A stretch of 64,000 nucleotides of DNA, from the NCBI GenBank assembly GCA_018401465.1, contig JAGYKE010000004.1:1333857-1397856 (forward strand), written 5' to 3'. Positions 45,174 through 53,866 of this stretch are shown here, one piece after another. The position numbers were made by a program, and so were the translations under genes. How positions within the stretch are numbered: the stretch's first letter is position 1; each line of letters opens with the position of its first letter. The notes under the pieces were generated by a model. It worked only from the letters and a program-made list of their open reading frames with translations. It was not told where the DNA came from and made no database searches. The DNA is from Aestuariivita sp. (lineage in GTDB: Bacteria; Pseudomonadota; Alphaproteobacteria; Rhodobacterales; Rhodobacteraceae).

Positions 45174-46499
45174 TCAGCCCCTCACGGCGGCGGCGAAGGC
45201 GCGCGCGTCGGCGGGCGCGGTGCCGGTCTGGCGCGCCGGGTCGAACACCGGGGCAAGATCCAGCGCCGGAAAGTCCCGCGCCGCCAGATCGCCCAGCCGC
45301 GCACCGGTTCCCCCGGCTTCGGCGCAGAGCCGCTTGACGGCCGCCTGCGCGTCAGGCCGGGGCAGGGCGGCCGCCAACGCGAAGGACAGCGCCTCGGCAT
45401 GGATCAGGCCCTGTCCGCCATCAAGCGCGCGTCCCATCGCCTTTGCGTCCGGGCGTATCGCGTCTGCCAGCCTCCGCGCGACGCCAAGGCCCGCCGCCGT
45501 GCCCAGCACCAGCGGCGGCAGCGCCAGCCACTCCGCGAACCACGCCGCACCGTCGCGCTGACCGCGATGCACTGCTGCGGCCCCCAGCGCGCCCGCCTGC
45601 GCCTGCACCTGCGCGTGCAGCGCCACCAGCGCCGACGGCGCGACCGGGTTCTGTTTCTGCGGCATGGTCGATGACGCCCCGGCGCCCGCAAGCCGCACCT
45701 CGCCGATCCCCGTCATCGTCAGATCGCCCAGATCCGCGCCCATCTTCGCCAGCCCCCGCGCCAGCCCCGCGAACCAGTCCCCGATCCGCAGCACCGGCCC
45801 CCGGTCGGTGTGCCAGCCGCGCCCCGGGTCTTGCAGACCCAGCGCGCGGGCAAGTCCCGCCCGCGTCTCTGCCGCCTTCGGCCCAAGCGCCGAGGATGTG
45901 CCCGCCGCGCCTGACAGCGACACGAAGAGCGATCCCTCCCGCAGCGCGGGCAGGGCGCGCGCCAGATCGAGCAGCGGCCAGCCCCAGCCCGCCACAACCG
46001 CGCCGAATGTCGTTGGCGTCGCGTGCTGGCCATAGGTGCGCGCGGCCATGGGCAGATCAGCATGGGCTTCTGCCAGCGCGGCCAGGTCCTGCAGGATTGC
46101 TTTAAGCCCGTCTTCTGCGTGATCCAGCGCCCGGCCCAACCGCAGCATCAGCGCGGTGTCGATGATGTCCTGCGAGGTCGCGCCCCAATGGACGTATTGC
46201 GCGTGTTCCGGCGCGCCCATTTCGCGGCGGAAGGCCGCGACCAGCCCCGGGACCACCACGCCGTTCGCTGCCGTCGCCGCGCCCAGGGCGGCGGGGTCGA
46301 TCTGCGCCTCCATCGCCGCGCGGTGGATCGCGGCGGCGCTGTCGGCCGGGATCACGCCCAGATCGCCCTGCACCCGCGCCAGCGCGCCTTCCACCAGCAG
46401 CATCGCCCGCACTTCGGCGCTGTCGGTGAACAGCCGCGCGGTCTCTCCCGTCGGGAAAAGCCCCCCGTAGATCGCGCTGCCAAGGGGCGAGACCGCCAT
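45174..46499 (-). CDS. pcaB: 3-carboxy-cis,cis-muconate cycloisomerase
   Basis: A 441-residue fumarase/aspartase-superfamily enzyme of the protocatechuate branch of the beta-ketoadipate pathway, converting 3-carboxymuconate to the gamma-lactone. The family signature loop is visible (GASSTMPQKQNPV), with YVHWGATSQDIIDTA and RTYGQHATPTTFG. ATG 46499 shares its A with the stop of the upstream hydrolase gene (TGATG), so the reading frame that continues upstream is not used. It lies in the same run as a pcaD-like gene, but pcaC and pcaHG are not in the window. Confidence 0.88.
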   Translation of the reverse strand: MAVSPLGSAIYGGLFPTGETARLFTDSAEVRAMLLVEGALARVQGDLGVIPADSAAAIHRAAMEAQIDPAALGAATAANGVVVPGLVAAFRREMGAPEHAQYVHWGATSQDIIDTALMLRLGRALDHAEDGLKAILQDLAALAEAHADLPMAARTYGQHATPTTFGAVVAGWGWPLLDLARALPALREGSLFVSLSGAAGTSSALGPKAAETRAGLARALGLQDPGRGWHTDRGPVLRIGDWFAGLARGLAKMGADLGDLTMTGIGEVRLAGAGASSTMPQKQNPVAPSALVALHAQVQAQAGALGAAAVHRGQRDGAAWFAEWLALPPLVLGTAAGLGVARRLADAIRPDAKAMGRALDGGQGLIHAEALSFALAAALPRPDAQAAVKRLCAEAGGTGARLGDLAARDFPALDLAPVFDPARQTGTAPADARAFAAAVRG

Positions 46500-47212
46500 C
46501 AGAACCCCTCCGCCAACCGCGCCAAATGCCGCGCCAGCCCCTCGGGGTCTGCGAAGAAAGGCGAATGCGACACCGCCATGTCCACCACCCTGTCCGCGGG
46601 GAAGCCCGCGCTCATGGTGATCTGGTATTCCGGCGGGATCGTGCGGTCGTCGGTGCAGCGGATATAGGCCTTGGGCACCGCGCCATAGGCCGAGGGCAGG
46701 TGCAGCGGCGTCTCCTGTGGGCGCACCGCCTGCACACACAGGCGCGGCACCGCATAGGCCACCTGTTCGTCGCTGCAGTCGTGATAGAACACGTCCCGCG
46801 CCATGCCGGGGTCGATGGTGAAGCTGCGCCCGTCTTCCGCGCGCCGGATCGCGGGCAGAAGCGGCTGGCGCGGTGCCGCGCGGCGCATGTCGGCCAGCGA
46901 CATCCCCGACACCGGCGCATAGGCGCAGACGAAGATCAGCCCGCGCATCGCCTCCGGCGCATGGGCGGCGGCGGCGGCGATGGCATAGCCGCCCATGGAA
47001 TGGCCCACCACGACCGTGTCGGGGCCGCAGGCCGCCAGCACCGCGTCGCGATAGGCCTCCAAAGTCACCTCCGCCACCGGCGTGGGGTCGTCGCCATGCC
47101 CCGGCAGGTCGATCGCCCGCGCACTGTGGCCCAGCGCCTCCAGCGCCGGGATCGTGTCGCGCCAGCACCATGCCCCGTGGCAGGCGCCGTGGATCAGCAG
47201 GAAATCAGACAT
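46499..47212 (-). CDS. Alpha/beta-fold hydrolase
   Basis: A 237-residue hydrolase. The oxyanion region is LIHGACHGAWCW, the nucleophile elbow is VVVGHSMGGYA (Ser), and the catalytic His is probably in VSHSPFFADP near the C-terminus. The opening LLIHGACHGAWCW resembles salicylate-esterase and hydroxynitrile-lyase relatives. It sits between pcaD and pcaB with overlapping ends on both sides, implying a role in the same aromatic or ester degradation. ATG 47212 is chosen over a start three codons earlier because MSDFLLIHG is the usual family start. Confidence 0.83.
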   Translation of the reverse strand: MSDFLLIHGACHGAWCWRDTIPALEALGHSARAIDLPGHGDDPTPVAEVTLEAYRDAVLAACGPDTVVVGHSMGGYAIAAAAAHAPEAMRGLIFVCAYAPVSGMSLADMRRAAPRQPLLPAIRRAEDGRSFTIDPGMARDVFYHDCSDEQVAYAVPRLCVQAVRPQETPLHLPSAYGAVPKAYIRCTDDRTIPPEYQITMSAGFPADRVVDMAVSHSPFFADPEGLARHLARLAEGF

Positions 47213-47993
47213 GGCCCACATCGCGCAGGAACTGCGTCAGCACGCTTGCGTATTCCTCGGGCGCCTCGACGCAGGGCAGATGCCCCGCCTTGCGGATCAG
47301 GTGAAACTTCGACCCGGGCACCAGATCGACGGTTTCCTTCACCAGATCGGGCGGAGTCGATCCGTCCTCGGACCCGGCGATGCCCAGGACCGGCAGGCGC
47401 AGCCCGCTGGTGGGGGTGTAGAAATCCGTCCCGCTGATCGCCTGCGAACAGCCGATGTAACCTTCCGCCGGTTGCCGCACCAGCATGTTGCGCCACAGGG
47501 CCAACTCAGGCGTCTCGCGGAAGCCTTTGGAAAACCACCGCTCCATCACCGGATCGGCAAGGCTTTCGATCCCGCCCGCGCGCACGCCCGCGACGCGGGT
47601 CTCCCACAACTCTTTCGTGCCGATCTTGGCACCGGTGTTCGACAGCACCAGCGCGCGCACAAGGTCGAGCCGCTTGATCGCCAGCCCCTGCGCGATCATC
47701 CCGCCGATCGACAGGCCCACGAAGACGCAATCGCGCACCTTCAGCAGGTCAAGCAGCCGTTCCACGTCATGCACCAGCGCGCCCATGGAATAGGGTGCAG
47801 GCGGGCAGGACGACAGCCCGTGACCCCGCTTGTCATAGCGGATGATCCGCAGCCCCGCGGGCAGAAGCGGCAGCACCTTGTCCCAAAGCCGGAAATCGGT
47901 GCCGAGCGAATTGGCGAAGACCACCGGCGCGCCGTCTTCCGGGCCATCCACCCGGTAATGGAGCGCCACGTCTCCGAAATCGGCGATGTTCAT
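47205..47993 (-). CDS. pcaD: 3-oxoadipate enol-lactonase
   Basis: A 262-residue alpha/beta hydrolase that opens the 3-oxoadipate enol-lactone. The PcaD-typical opening is present (FANSLGTDFRLWDKVLP), as are RYDKRGHGLS, nucleophile elbow GLSIGGMIAQG (Ser) and the late HLPCVEAPEEY (His). AGGA lies before ATG 47993. It overlaps the following hydrolase by eight bases and leads to pcaB. In most roseobacters pcaD is followed by pcaC, H, G and B; here CHG are absent. Confidence 0.83.
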   Translation of the reverse strand: MNIADFGDVALHYRVDGPEDGAPVVFANSLGTDFRLWDKVLPLLPAGLRIIRYDKRGHGLSSCPPAPYSMGALVHDVERLLDLLKVRDCVFVGLSIGGMIAQGLAIKRLDLVRALVLSNTGAKIGTKELWETRVAGVRAGGIESLADPVMERWFSKGFRETPELALWRNMLVRQPAEGYIGCSQAISGTDFYTPTSGLRLPVLGIAGSEDGSTPPDLVKETVDLVPGSKFHLIRKAGHLPCVEAPEEYASVLTQFLRDVGHV

Positions 47994-48058
47994 GGGTCAT
48001 TTCCTTTCCGGTCTTCGTCTTGCTTCTATCGCCGCCCGGCAACACGTCGCAAGGCGGC

Positions 48059-49033
48059 TCAGCCCCCGAACCGCTCCAGCGCGTCCCGGAAGATCGGCGC
48101 ATCCACGTTGCCGCCGGAAATCGTCACGATCACGTCGTCGCCCTCGATCCGGTCGCCGTGGAACAAGGCCGCCGCCAGCGCCACCGCGCCGCCCGGTTCC
48201 GCCACCACCTTCAGCCGCGCGAAGGCCGCCGCCATCGCGCGCAGCACCTCTTCGTCGCTGACCACCAGACCCGGCCCGCAAAGCCGCTGCAGGATCGGGA
48301 AGGTGATCTGCCCCGGCGACGGCGTCACGATCGCGTCGCACAGGCCCCCGGACGTGACCGCGTTCCGCTCGATCTGCCCCGAGACGAGCGAGCGCGCCGT
48401 GTCGTCATAGCCTTCCGGTTCGACCGGCCGCACCCGCATCCCCGGGGCCTTCGCTTCAAGCGCCAGCGCGATCCCCGAGGTCAGCCCCCCGCCGCCGCAG
48501 CAGACGAGCACCTGCGCCTGCGTGATACCTACTTCGGCCGCCTGTTCCGCGATCTCGAGCCCGCAGGTCCCTTGGCCCGCGATCACCTGCGGTTCGTCAA
48601 AGGGCTTGATCAGCGTCAGCCCGCGTTCGGCTGACAGGCGCGCGCCGATCGCGTCGCGGTCCTCGGTCGCGCGGTCGTACAGCACCACCTCGGCCCCCAG
48701 CGCACGGGTGTTGTCGATCTTCATGCGCGGCGCGTCCGACGGCATGATGATGACCGCAGGCGCGCCATGCATCCGCGCCGCCAGCGCCACGCCCTGCGCA
48801 TGGTTGCCGCTGGAAAAGGCGATCACGCCCTTGGCCCGCACGTCAGGCGCAAGCGCCGATACCGCCGACCACCCGCCCCGGAACTTGAAACTGCCGGTAT
48901 GCTGCAGGCATTCCGCCTTCACCCAGACGCGCCGCCCCGCGATCTCGTCCAGAAAGGGCGAGGACAGAAGCGGCGTGCGCCGCACGTGGCCCGCCGCGCG
49001 CTCCGCCGCGGCCTCGATCATGTCGATGTTCAT
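48059..49033 (-). CDS. Threonine/serine dehydratase family, PLP-dependent
   Basis: A 324-residue fold-type II PLP enzyme. The PLP lysine lies in HTGSFKFRGGWSA, the asparagine loop is FSSGNHAQGVA, and the glycine-rich phosphate-binding loop is CCGGGGLTSG. It lacks the C-terminal ACT regulatory domain of biosynthetic IlvA, so it is a catabolic threonine/serine dehydratase or a serine racemase-type enzyme. The ATG at 49033 overlaps the stop of the upstream hydrolase gene (ATGA). A 65-base gap separates it from pcaD. Confidence 0.88.
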   Translation of the reverse strand: MNIDMIEAAAERAAGHVRRTPLLSSPFLDEIAGRRVWVKAECLQHTGSFKFRGGWSAVSALAPDVRAKGVIAFSSGNHAQGVALAARMHGAPAVIIMPSDAPRMKIDNTRALGAEVVLYDRATEDRDAIGARLSAERGLTLIKPFDEPQVIAGQGTCGLEIAEQAAEVGITQAQVLVCCGGGGLTSGIALALEAKAPGMRVRPVEPEGYDDTARSLVSGQIERNAVTSGGLCDAIVTPSPGQITFPILQRLCGPGLVVSDEEVLRAMAAAFARLKVVAEPGGAVALAAALFHGDRIEGDDVIVTISGGNVDAPIFRDALERFGG

Positions 49034-49848
49034 TGCAGTCTTCCGATCCACTCCCGCAGGGCCGCGACGGCCTGCGCTTCATCCAGATAGGGCACATGCC
49101 CGCGCCCGGGCACATCGGCCCGGATCATGTCGGGCCGCCGCGCCTGCATGCGGTCGGCGGTCTCGGCGCTCATCAGGTCCGACCCCGCGCCGCGGATCAG
49201 GCAGACGGGCTTGCCCGCCAGCGCGTCGAAGAAGGGCCAGAGGTCGGGCGCATGCCCCGCCTCTTCCACCGCGCGGCGCAAATCGGGGTCATAGGTGATG
49301 TCAAGGCCATCGCCCTTGACGACGAAATGCTTGCGCGCCTCCTCCAGCCAGCGCGACCGCGGCACGCCCTCGAACCCCGCCAGCACCTTTTCCAGCGCGC
49401 TTGCCGCGTCTTCATGCGTCTTCGCCGCAGGCCGCCGCCCCAGATAGCCCATGATCGTGGTCAGGCCTTTCGGGTCCAGTTCCGGCCCGATGTCGTTGAA
49501 GCACACGCCCAGAAGCCGGTCGGGTGCCGCCACCGCCATCCCCATCGCGTTCAGCCCCCCGCGCGAGGTGCCGAGGATCGCGAACCGCGCCACCCCCAGA
49601 TGATCCATCAGCTCCAGCGCGTCGCGGATCTCCACCGGCAGCGCGTAGTCGTGGTAATCCTTCGCCCAGTCCGATCTGCCGCGCCCCCGGTAATCCATCC
49701 GGATCATCCGGCAATCCGCCAGATGCGGCGCGACATAGTCGAAATCCCGCGTTGTCCGCGTCAGCCCCGACAGGCACAGCACCGGCAGGCCGGTGCCTTC
49801 ATCCTCGTACCAAAGGTTCAGCCCGTCGCTTGATGTGACATGCGGCAT
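49030..49848 (-). CDS. Alpha/beta hydrolase
   Basis: A 272-residue hydrolase with RMDYRGRGRSDWA, nucleophile elbow ILGTSRGGLNAMG (Ser) and late GRGHVPYLDE (His). The upstream gene's stop lies one base before its ATG at 49848, and its own stop overlaps the dehydratase start, so HAD, hydrolase and dehydratase form a tight operon. The similarity is to the generic family only; substrate unknown. Confidence 0.83.
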   Translation of the reverse strand: MPHVTSSDGLNLWYEDEGTGLPVLCLSGLTRTTRDFDYVAPHLADCRMIRMDYRGRGRSDWAKDYHDYALPVEIRDALELMDHLGVARFAILGTSRGGLNAMGMAVAAPDRLLGVCFNDIGPELDPKGLTTIMGYLGRRPAAKTHEDAASALEKVLAGFEGVPRSRWLEEARKHFVVKGDGLDITYDPDLRRAVEEAGHAPDLWPFFDALAGKPVCLIRGAGSDLMSAETADRMQARRPDMIRADVPGRGHVPYLDEAQAVAALREWIGRLQ

Positions 49849-49849
49849 C

Positions 49850-50533
49850 TCAGACCCCCGCCAGTTCCGGTATGTCGTGCAGGCTGCGCAGCACATGCCC
49901 CGGCGCCGCCCAAAGCCTGTCCTGCGGTTCGCCCGCGCGGTTCACCCAGACCGTGGTGAACCCGTAACCCGAAGCCGCCGCCGCGTCCCAGCCGTTCGAG
50001 GACACGAACAGCACCTCGTCGCGGGCGCATCCGAACCGCGCGCCCACCAGATCATAGACGCTGTCATGGGGCTTGAAGATGCCGACGCTTTCCACCGACA
50101 GAACGGCATCCAGCACGCCCCCGATCCCGGCCGAGGCGACCGCCCCCTCAAGCATCTCGGGCGACCCGTTCGACAGGATCGCGGTGTTCAGCCCGGCGGC
50201 CTTCAGCGCCGCCAGCATCGCAGGCACTTCCTCATAGGCCTGCAATTCCCAATACAGGTCCAGAAGCCGCTTCCGCAGCGCCGGATCGGACAGGCCGCCC
50301 GCCTCGAGCGCCCAGTCGAGCCCGTCCTGCGTCACCTGCCAGAAATCGGTATGCCGCCCCGCCACTGCGCGCAGCCAGGTGTATTGCAACTGCTTCAGCC
50401 GCCAATCGCGCGCGACCTGCGGCCAGGCGTCGGTCAGTGAGGGAAAATCGCCGCCCTCAGCCGCCTGCCGCGCGGCGGCGGCAACATCGAAGAGCGTGCC
50501 ATAGGCATCGAAGACGCAGGTGGTGATGGGCAT
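49850..50533 (-). CDS. Haloacid dehalogenase, type II
   Basis: A 227-residue HAD-superfamily hydrolase. The nucleophile Asp is in TCVFDAYGTLFDV, motif II in ILSNGSPEML, Lys in FKPHDSVYD and the acidic motif in FVSSNGWDAAAA. The pairing of SSNGWDAAAASGYG with VWVNR is typical of L-2-haloacid dehalogenases, giving 2-hydroxy acids. It is first gene of the catabolic run ending near 43.9 kb. ATG 50533 has AAGGA upstream; the longer frame is not conserved-looking. Confidence 0.87.
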   Translation of the reverse strand: MPITTCVFDAYGTLFDVAAAARQAAEGGDFPSLTDAWPQVARDWRLKQLQYTWLRAVAGRHTDFWQVTQDGLDWALEAGGLSDPALRKRLLDLYWELQAYEEVPAMLAALKAAGLNTAILSNGSPEMLEGAVASAGIGGVLDAVLSVESVGIFKPHDSVYDLVGARFGCARDEVLFVSSNGWDAAAASGYGFTTVWVNRAGEPQDRLWAAPGHVLRSLHDIPELAGV

Positions 50534-50762
50534 GGAGTCATCCTTTTCGCCCGACCTTAAGCACAAGGCGCGCGGCGCGGAAAGCCGAAGCCGCAGGACC
50601 GCGCAACCTCGGCATGCCTCAGGATGTCCCGCGCGACATCGGCCCCGCGCTGCACATGCAGGCGCGCGCACGACAGGTCATTGCCGTCACACATTGTGGA
50701 CGTCACAGGAAAACAGGCGACGCCTGACGGCGATCACCCGTTGGCGCAATCGCCGCGCCGTT

Positions 50763-51104
50763 TCAGTCCGTCAGGCGGATCACGTTCACCCGGCTTTCCG
50801 GCAGGACCGACACGCGCGGCCGCGCGGCTTCTTGAGGCGTTTCTTCAGGCGCGGATTCGGGCACGATCAAAGGTACCGACGCGATCAGGCCGGAGAAGGC
50901 TGTTTCGGTGTCATGACGCGTGACGACCACGTCATTACCCTGCATCCCGGCCAGCGCGTCCCGCGCAGCCCCGGTGACCCGCGGATCCGACAGCACGACC
51001 AGCCCGATCATCAGCCCGCAGGCCACGATCAGGATGCGCGCGACCCTGCGGAACGTCGACCCGTCCTTGCGGCCGATCTCTTCGATATATTCTTGCTGCG
51101 TCAT
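50763..51104 (-). CDS. Hypothetical single-pass membrane protein
   Basis: A 113-residue protein that I do not recognise. It has one membrane helix at about residues 21-38 (ARILIVACGLMIGLVVL) after a short charged N-terminus, then a region with a Pro/Glu-rich stretch (PESAPEETPQEAARP). ATG 51104 is preferred (MTQQEYIEEIG) over an in-frame start 48 bases upstream. It follows fabI by 87 bases on the same strand and may be cotranscribed with it. Confidence 0.65.
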   Translation of the reverse strand: MTQQEYIEEIGRKDGSTFRRVARILIVACGLMIGLVVLSDPRVTGAARDALAGMQGNDVVVTRHDTETAFSGLIASVPLIVPESAPEETPQEAARPRVSVLPESRVNVIRLTD

Positions 51105-51191
51105 GGCCCTGCCTGCCCTGTTTCCCGTGACGGAGGGCAAGCTGGCAGACAAGCGCGGCGGAAATAAGGCACGGCGCGGGCCGTGCCGGGG

Positions 51192-51983
51192 TCAGATGTT
51201 CTCGGTCTGCGGCATGCCCAGCACGTGATAGCCGCCGTCCACATGCACGATCTCGCCCGTGGTGAAGGCACCTGCATCCGACACGAGCCAGACCGCCGTG
51301 CCCCCCACCGCCTCAAGCGTCGCATTCGACCGCAAGGGCGCATTCGCCTCGGTGTGCTTGTACGTCTTGCGCGCCCCGCCGATGGCCGCCCCCGCCAGCG
51401 TCTTCATCGGCCCCGGGCTGATCGCATTCACGCGGATGCCCTCGGGGCCCAGATCATTCGCCAGATAGCGCGTCGCGGCCTCCAAAGCGGCCTTCGCCAC
51501 GCCCATCACGTTGTAGTTCGGCACCACCTTCATGCTGCCCTGATAGGTCAGCGTGATCAGCGTGCCGCCCGCGTCCTTCATCAGCGGATGGGCGCGCCGC
51601 GCCACCTCGATGAAGGAATAGGCGCTGATGTCCATCGAATGCTTGAAGTTCGCCCGGCTCGTGTTCAGGAAGCGCCCTGTCAGTTCCGCCTTGTCGGAAT
51701 AGGCGATGGCATGCACGACAAAGTCGATCGACGGCCACCGCGCCCCCAGCGCCGCAAACGCCGCATCGAGCGAGGCATCGTCGGTCACGTCCACGTCGAC
51801 GAGGAAATCCGACCCCACGCTGGCCGCCAGCGGTTCGACCCGCTTGCCGAAGGCCTCGCCCTGATAGGTGAAGGCCAGCTCGGCCCCGGCGTCATGCAGC
51901 GCCTTGGCGATGCCCCAGGCGATCGACCGTTCGTTGGCCACACCCATGACCAGCCCGCGCTTTCCGTGCAGTGAGATCGTCAT
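51192..51983 (-). CDS. fabI: Enoyl-[acyl-carrier-protein] reductase
   Basis: A 263-residue short-chain dehydrogenase-fold enzyme performing the last step of the fatty-acid elongation cycle. FabI hallmarks are GVANERSIAWGIAK near the N-terminus, VVHAIAYSDK, the Tyr-x6-Lys-type catalytic pair (YNVMGVAKAALE), and the C-terminal VDGGYHVLGM. It follows fabB by six bases. In related alphaproteobacteria fabA, fabB and fabI are contiguous; here fabA lies 4.5 kb away. Confidence 0.95.
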   Translation of the reverse strand: MTISLHGKRGLVMGVANERSIAWGIAKALHDAGAELAFTYQGEAFGKRVEPLAASVGSDFLVDVDVTDDASLDAAFAALGARWPSIDFVVHAIAYSDKAELTGRFLNTSRANFKHSMDISAYSFIEVARRAHPLMKDAGGTLITLTYQGSMKVVPNYNVMGVAKAALEAATRYLANDLGPEGIRVNAISPGPMKTLAGAAIGGARKTYKHTEANAPLRSNATLEAVGGTAVWLVSDAGAFTTGEIVHVDGGYHVLGMPQTENI

Positions 51984-51989
51984 CGCCGT

Positions 51990-53219
51990 TTACCCGAGAT
52001 ACCGTGACAGAACCATCGACCCGTTCGTTCCGCCGAAGCCGAAGGAATTGGTCATCACGCTGTCAAGGCCCGCATTCTCCACATATGCCGTCGCGATCTC
52101 GGCCGCGTGCAGCGCCGGGTCCAGCGTTTCGACATTGATCGACCGGGCGATGAAATCGCGGTCCAGCATGATCAGGCTGAAAATCGCCTCGAGCGCGCCT
52201 GCCGCGCCCTGCGCGTGCCCCGTCATCGACTTGGTCGAACTGATCGGCGGCGTGCTGCCTTCGCCGAAGACGCGGCGCACCGCCTGCACCTCGCCCACGT
52301 CACCCACGGGCGTCGATGTGCCATGCGCGTTGATATATCCCACGCGCCGCCCTTCGGGCAGCGTCGCCAGTGCCAACCGCATCGCGCGCTCGCCGCCTTC
52401 GCCCGACGGGGCGACCATGTCATGGCCGTCGCTGGTGGCGGCATATCCCGTCACCTCGGCATAGATCTTCGCGCCGCGCGCCTTCGCGCGCTCCAGCTCC
52501 TCCAGCACGACGATCCCGCCGCCGCCCGAAATCACGAACCCGTCGCGGTCGGCATCAAACGCGCGCGACGCCCGCTGCGGCGTGTCGTTGTATTTCGAAC
52601 TCATCGCGCCCATCGCGTCGAACAGGCACGACAGGGTCCAGTCCAGCTCTTCGCCGCCGCCCGCGAACATGACGTCCTGCTTGCCCATCATGATCTGTTC
52701 CGCCGCATTGCCGATGCAATGCAGCGACGTCGAACAGGCGGACGTGATCGAATAATTGATCCCCTTGATCCGATAGGCGGTAGCAAGGTTCGCGCTGACC
52801 GTCGATGACATGCATTTCGGCACGGAAAACGGCCCGATCCGCTTGGTCGCGCCCGTGCTCAGCACCGTTTGATGCGCCACCAGCATCGCGCTCGTCGACG
52901 GCCCGCCCGATCCGGCCACCAGCCCGGTGCGCGGATTGACGATGTCGGCCTCTTCCAGCCCGGCATCGGCGATGGCCTGACCCATGGCGATATGGGCATA
53001 GGCGGCACCGGGCCCCATGAAGCGCAGCGCGCGCTTGTCGATGTGGTCCGCCACATCGATCTTGAGCGTGCCCGCCACCTGACTGCGAAAGCCGTGTTCG
53101 GCCATGTCGGGGCTGGCGACGATGCCCGAGGTTCCTGCGCGCAGCGAGGCTTCGACCTCGGCCACATTGTTCCCGATGGACGAGACGATGCCCATCCCAG
53201 TGACGACGACCCTGCGCAT
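51990..53219 (-). CDS. fabB: Beta-ketoacyl-ACP synthase I
   Basis: A 409-residue condensing enzyme needed for unsaturated fatty acid synthesis together with FabA. The catalytic Cys is in [12 protein letters not shown], and the two His are in [11 protein letters not shown] and [12 protein letters not shown]. The N-terminus [16 protein letters not shown] is canonical. It starts at 53219 and is followed by fabI. The gene upstream on the same strand should be fabA, but an inserted segment with opposite-strand genes separates them, so fabB now needs its own promoter in the 136 bases before the GNAT gene. Confidence 0.95.
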   Translation of the reverse strand: MRRVVVTGMGIVSSIGNNVAEVEASLRAGTSGIVASPDMAEHGFRSQVAGTLKIDVADHIDKRALRFMGPGAAYAHIAMGQAIADAGLEEADIVNPRTGLVAGSGGPSTSAMLVAHQTVLSTGATKRIGPFSVPKCMSSTVSANLATAYRIKGINYSITSACSTSLHCIGNAAEQIMMGKQDVMFAGGGEELDWTLSCLFDAMGAMSSKYNDTPQRASRAFDADRDGFVISGGGGIVVLEELERAKARGAKIYAEVTGYAATSDGHDMVAPSGEGGERAMRLALATLPEGRRVGYINAHGTSTPVGDVGEVQAVRRVFGEGSTPPISSTKSMTGHAQGAAGALEAIFSLIMLDRDFIARSINVETLDPALHAAEIATAYVENAGLDSVMTNSFGFGGTNGSMVLSRYLG

Positions 53220-53355
53220 GCGGCCTCCTCTGTCTTGCTGAAGGTCTGTTTAGTGGCGCCCGCCGGGTGGCGCAAGGCGGATGGGACGGGGCAGGGCGCT
53301 TCCACCCGGTGGAGCCGCGTTGCCTCTGCCCGGCGCCCGTGATTGAGTGCCGCCC

Positions 53356-53820
53356 ATGACTGCGCATCATCCTGTCCTGACCCGCCCCGCCACGCCCGAA
53401 GACGAACCGGCGATCCGCGCCTGCGTCCGCGCCGCCTTTTCGGGCTATGTCGCCGATATGGGCCGCGAACCGGCCCCGATGGCTGCCGACTACGCCGCCC
53501 ATATCGCCCGGGGCGAGGCACATGTGGCCGAATCCGGCGGCCGTTTCCTCGGCTACGCCGTCTTCTTCCCCGAAGACGGGGCCATGCTGCTCGACAACAT
53601 CGCCGTCCTGCCGGAGGGGCACGGGCAGGGCGTCGGGCGCATTCTCGTGACGCTGTGCGAAGACGCCGCCCGCGCCCGCGGTCTGCCCGCCGTGCGGCTC
53701 TTCACCAATGCGAAGATGACGGCGAACCAGACGTTCTATCCCCATCTGGGCTTTGTCCGCACCGGACGGCGGATCGAAGATGGTTTCGACCGCGTCTTTT
53801 TTGAAAAGCGGCTGGCCTGA
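53356..53820 (+). CDS. GNAT family N-acetyltransferase
   Basis: A 154-residue acetyl-CoA-dependent transferase. The acetyl-CoA-binding motif A is at about 80-100 (IAVLPEGHGQGVGRIL), with a C-terminal FYPHLGFVRTGRR typical of the fold. ATG 53356 is preferred over GTG 53347. Acceptor substrate unknown. It diverges from fabB and precedes the monooxygenase by 46 bases on the same strand, at the left side of the segment that separates fabB from fabA. Confidence 0.87.
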   Translation: MTAHHPVLTRPATPEDEPAIRACVRAAFSGYVADMGREPAPMAADYAAHIARGEAHVAESGGRFLGYAVFFPEDGAMLLDNIAVLPEGHGQGVGRILVTLCEDAARARGLPAVRLFTNAKMTANQTFYPHLGFVRTGRRIEDGFDRVFFEKRLA

Positions 53821-53866
53821 GCCGGTCCGGCCCGGCTAGGGTCACGTCACGCCAAGGGAGGGCAGC

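Noticed and set aside
43752-45674. 640-codon plus-strand open frame opposite the MFS gene
   Set aside because: Translation is low-complexity Gln/Arg/His-rich, typical of the antisense of a membrane protein gene.
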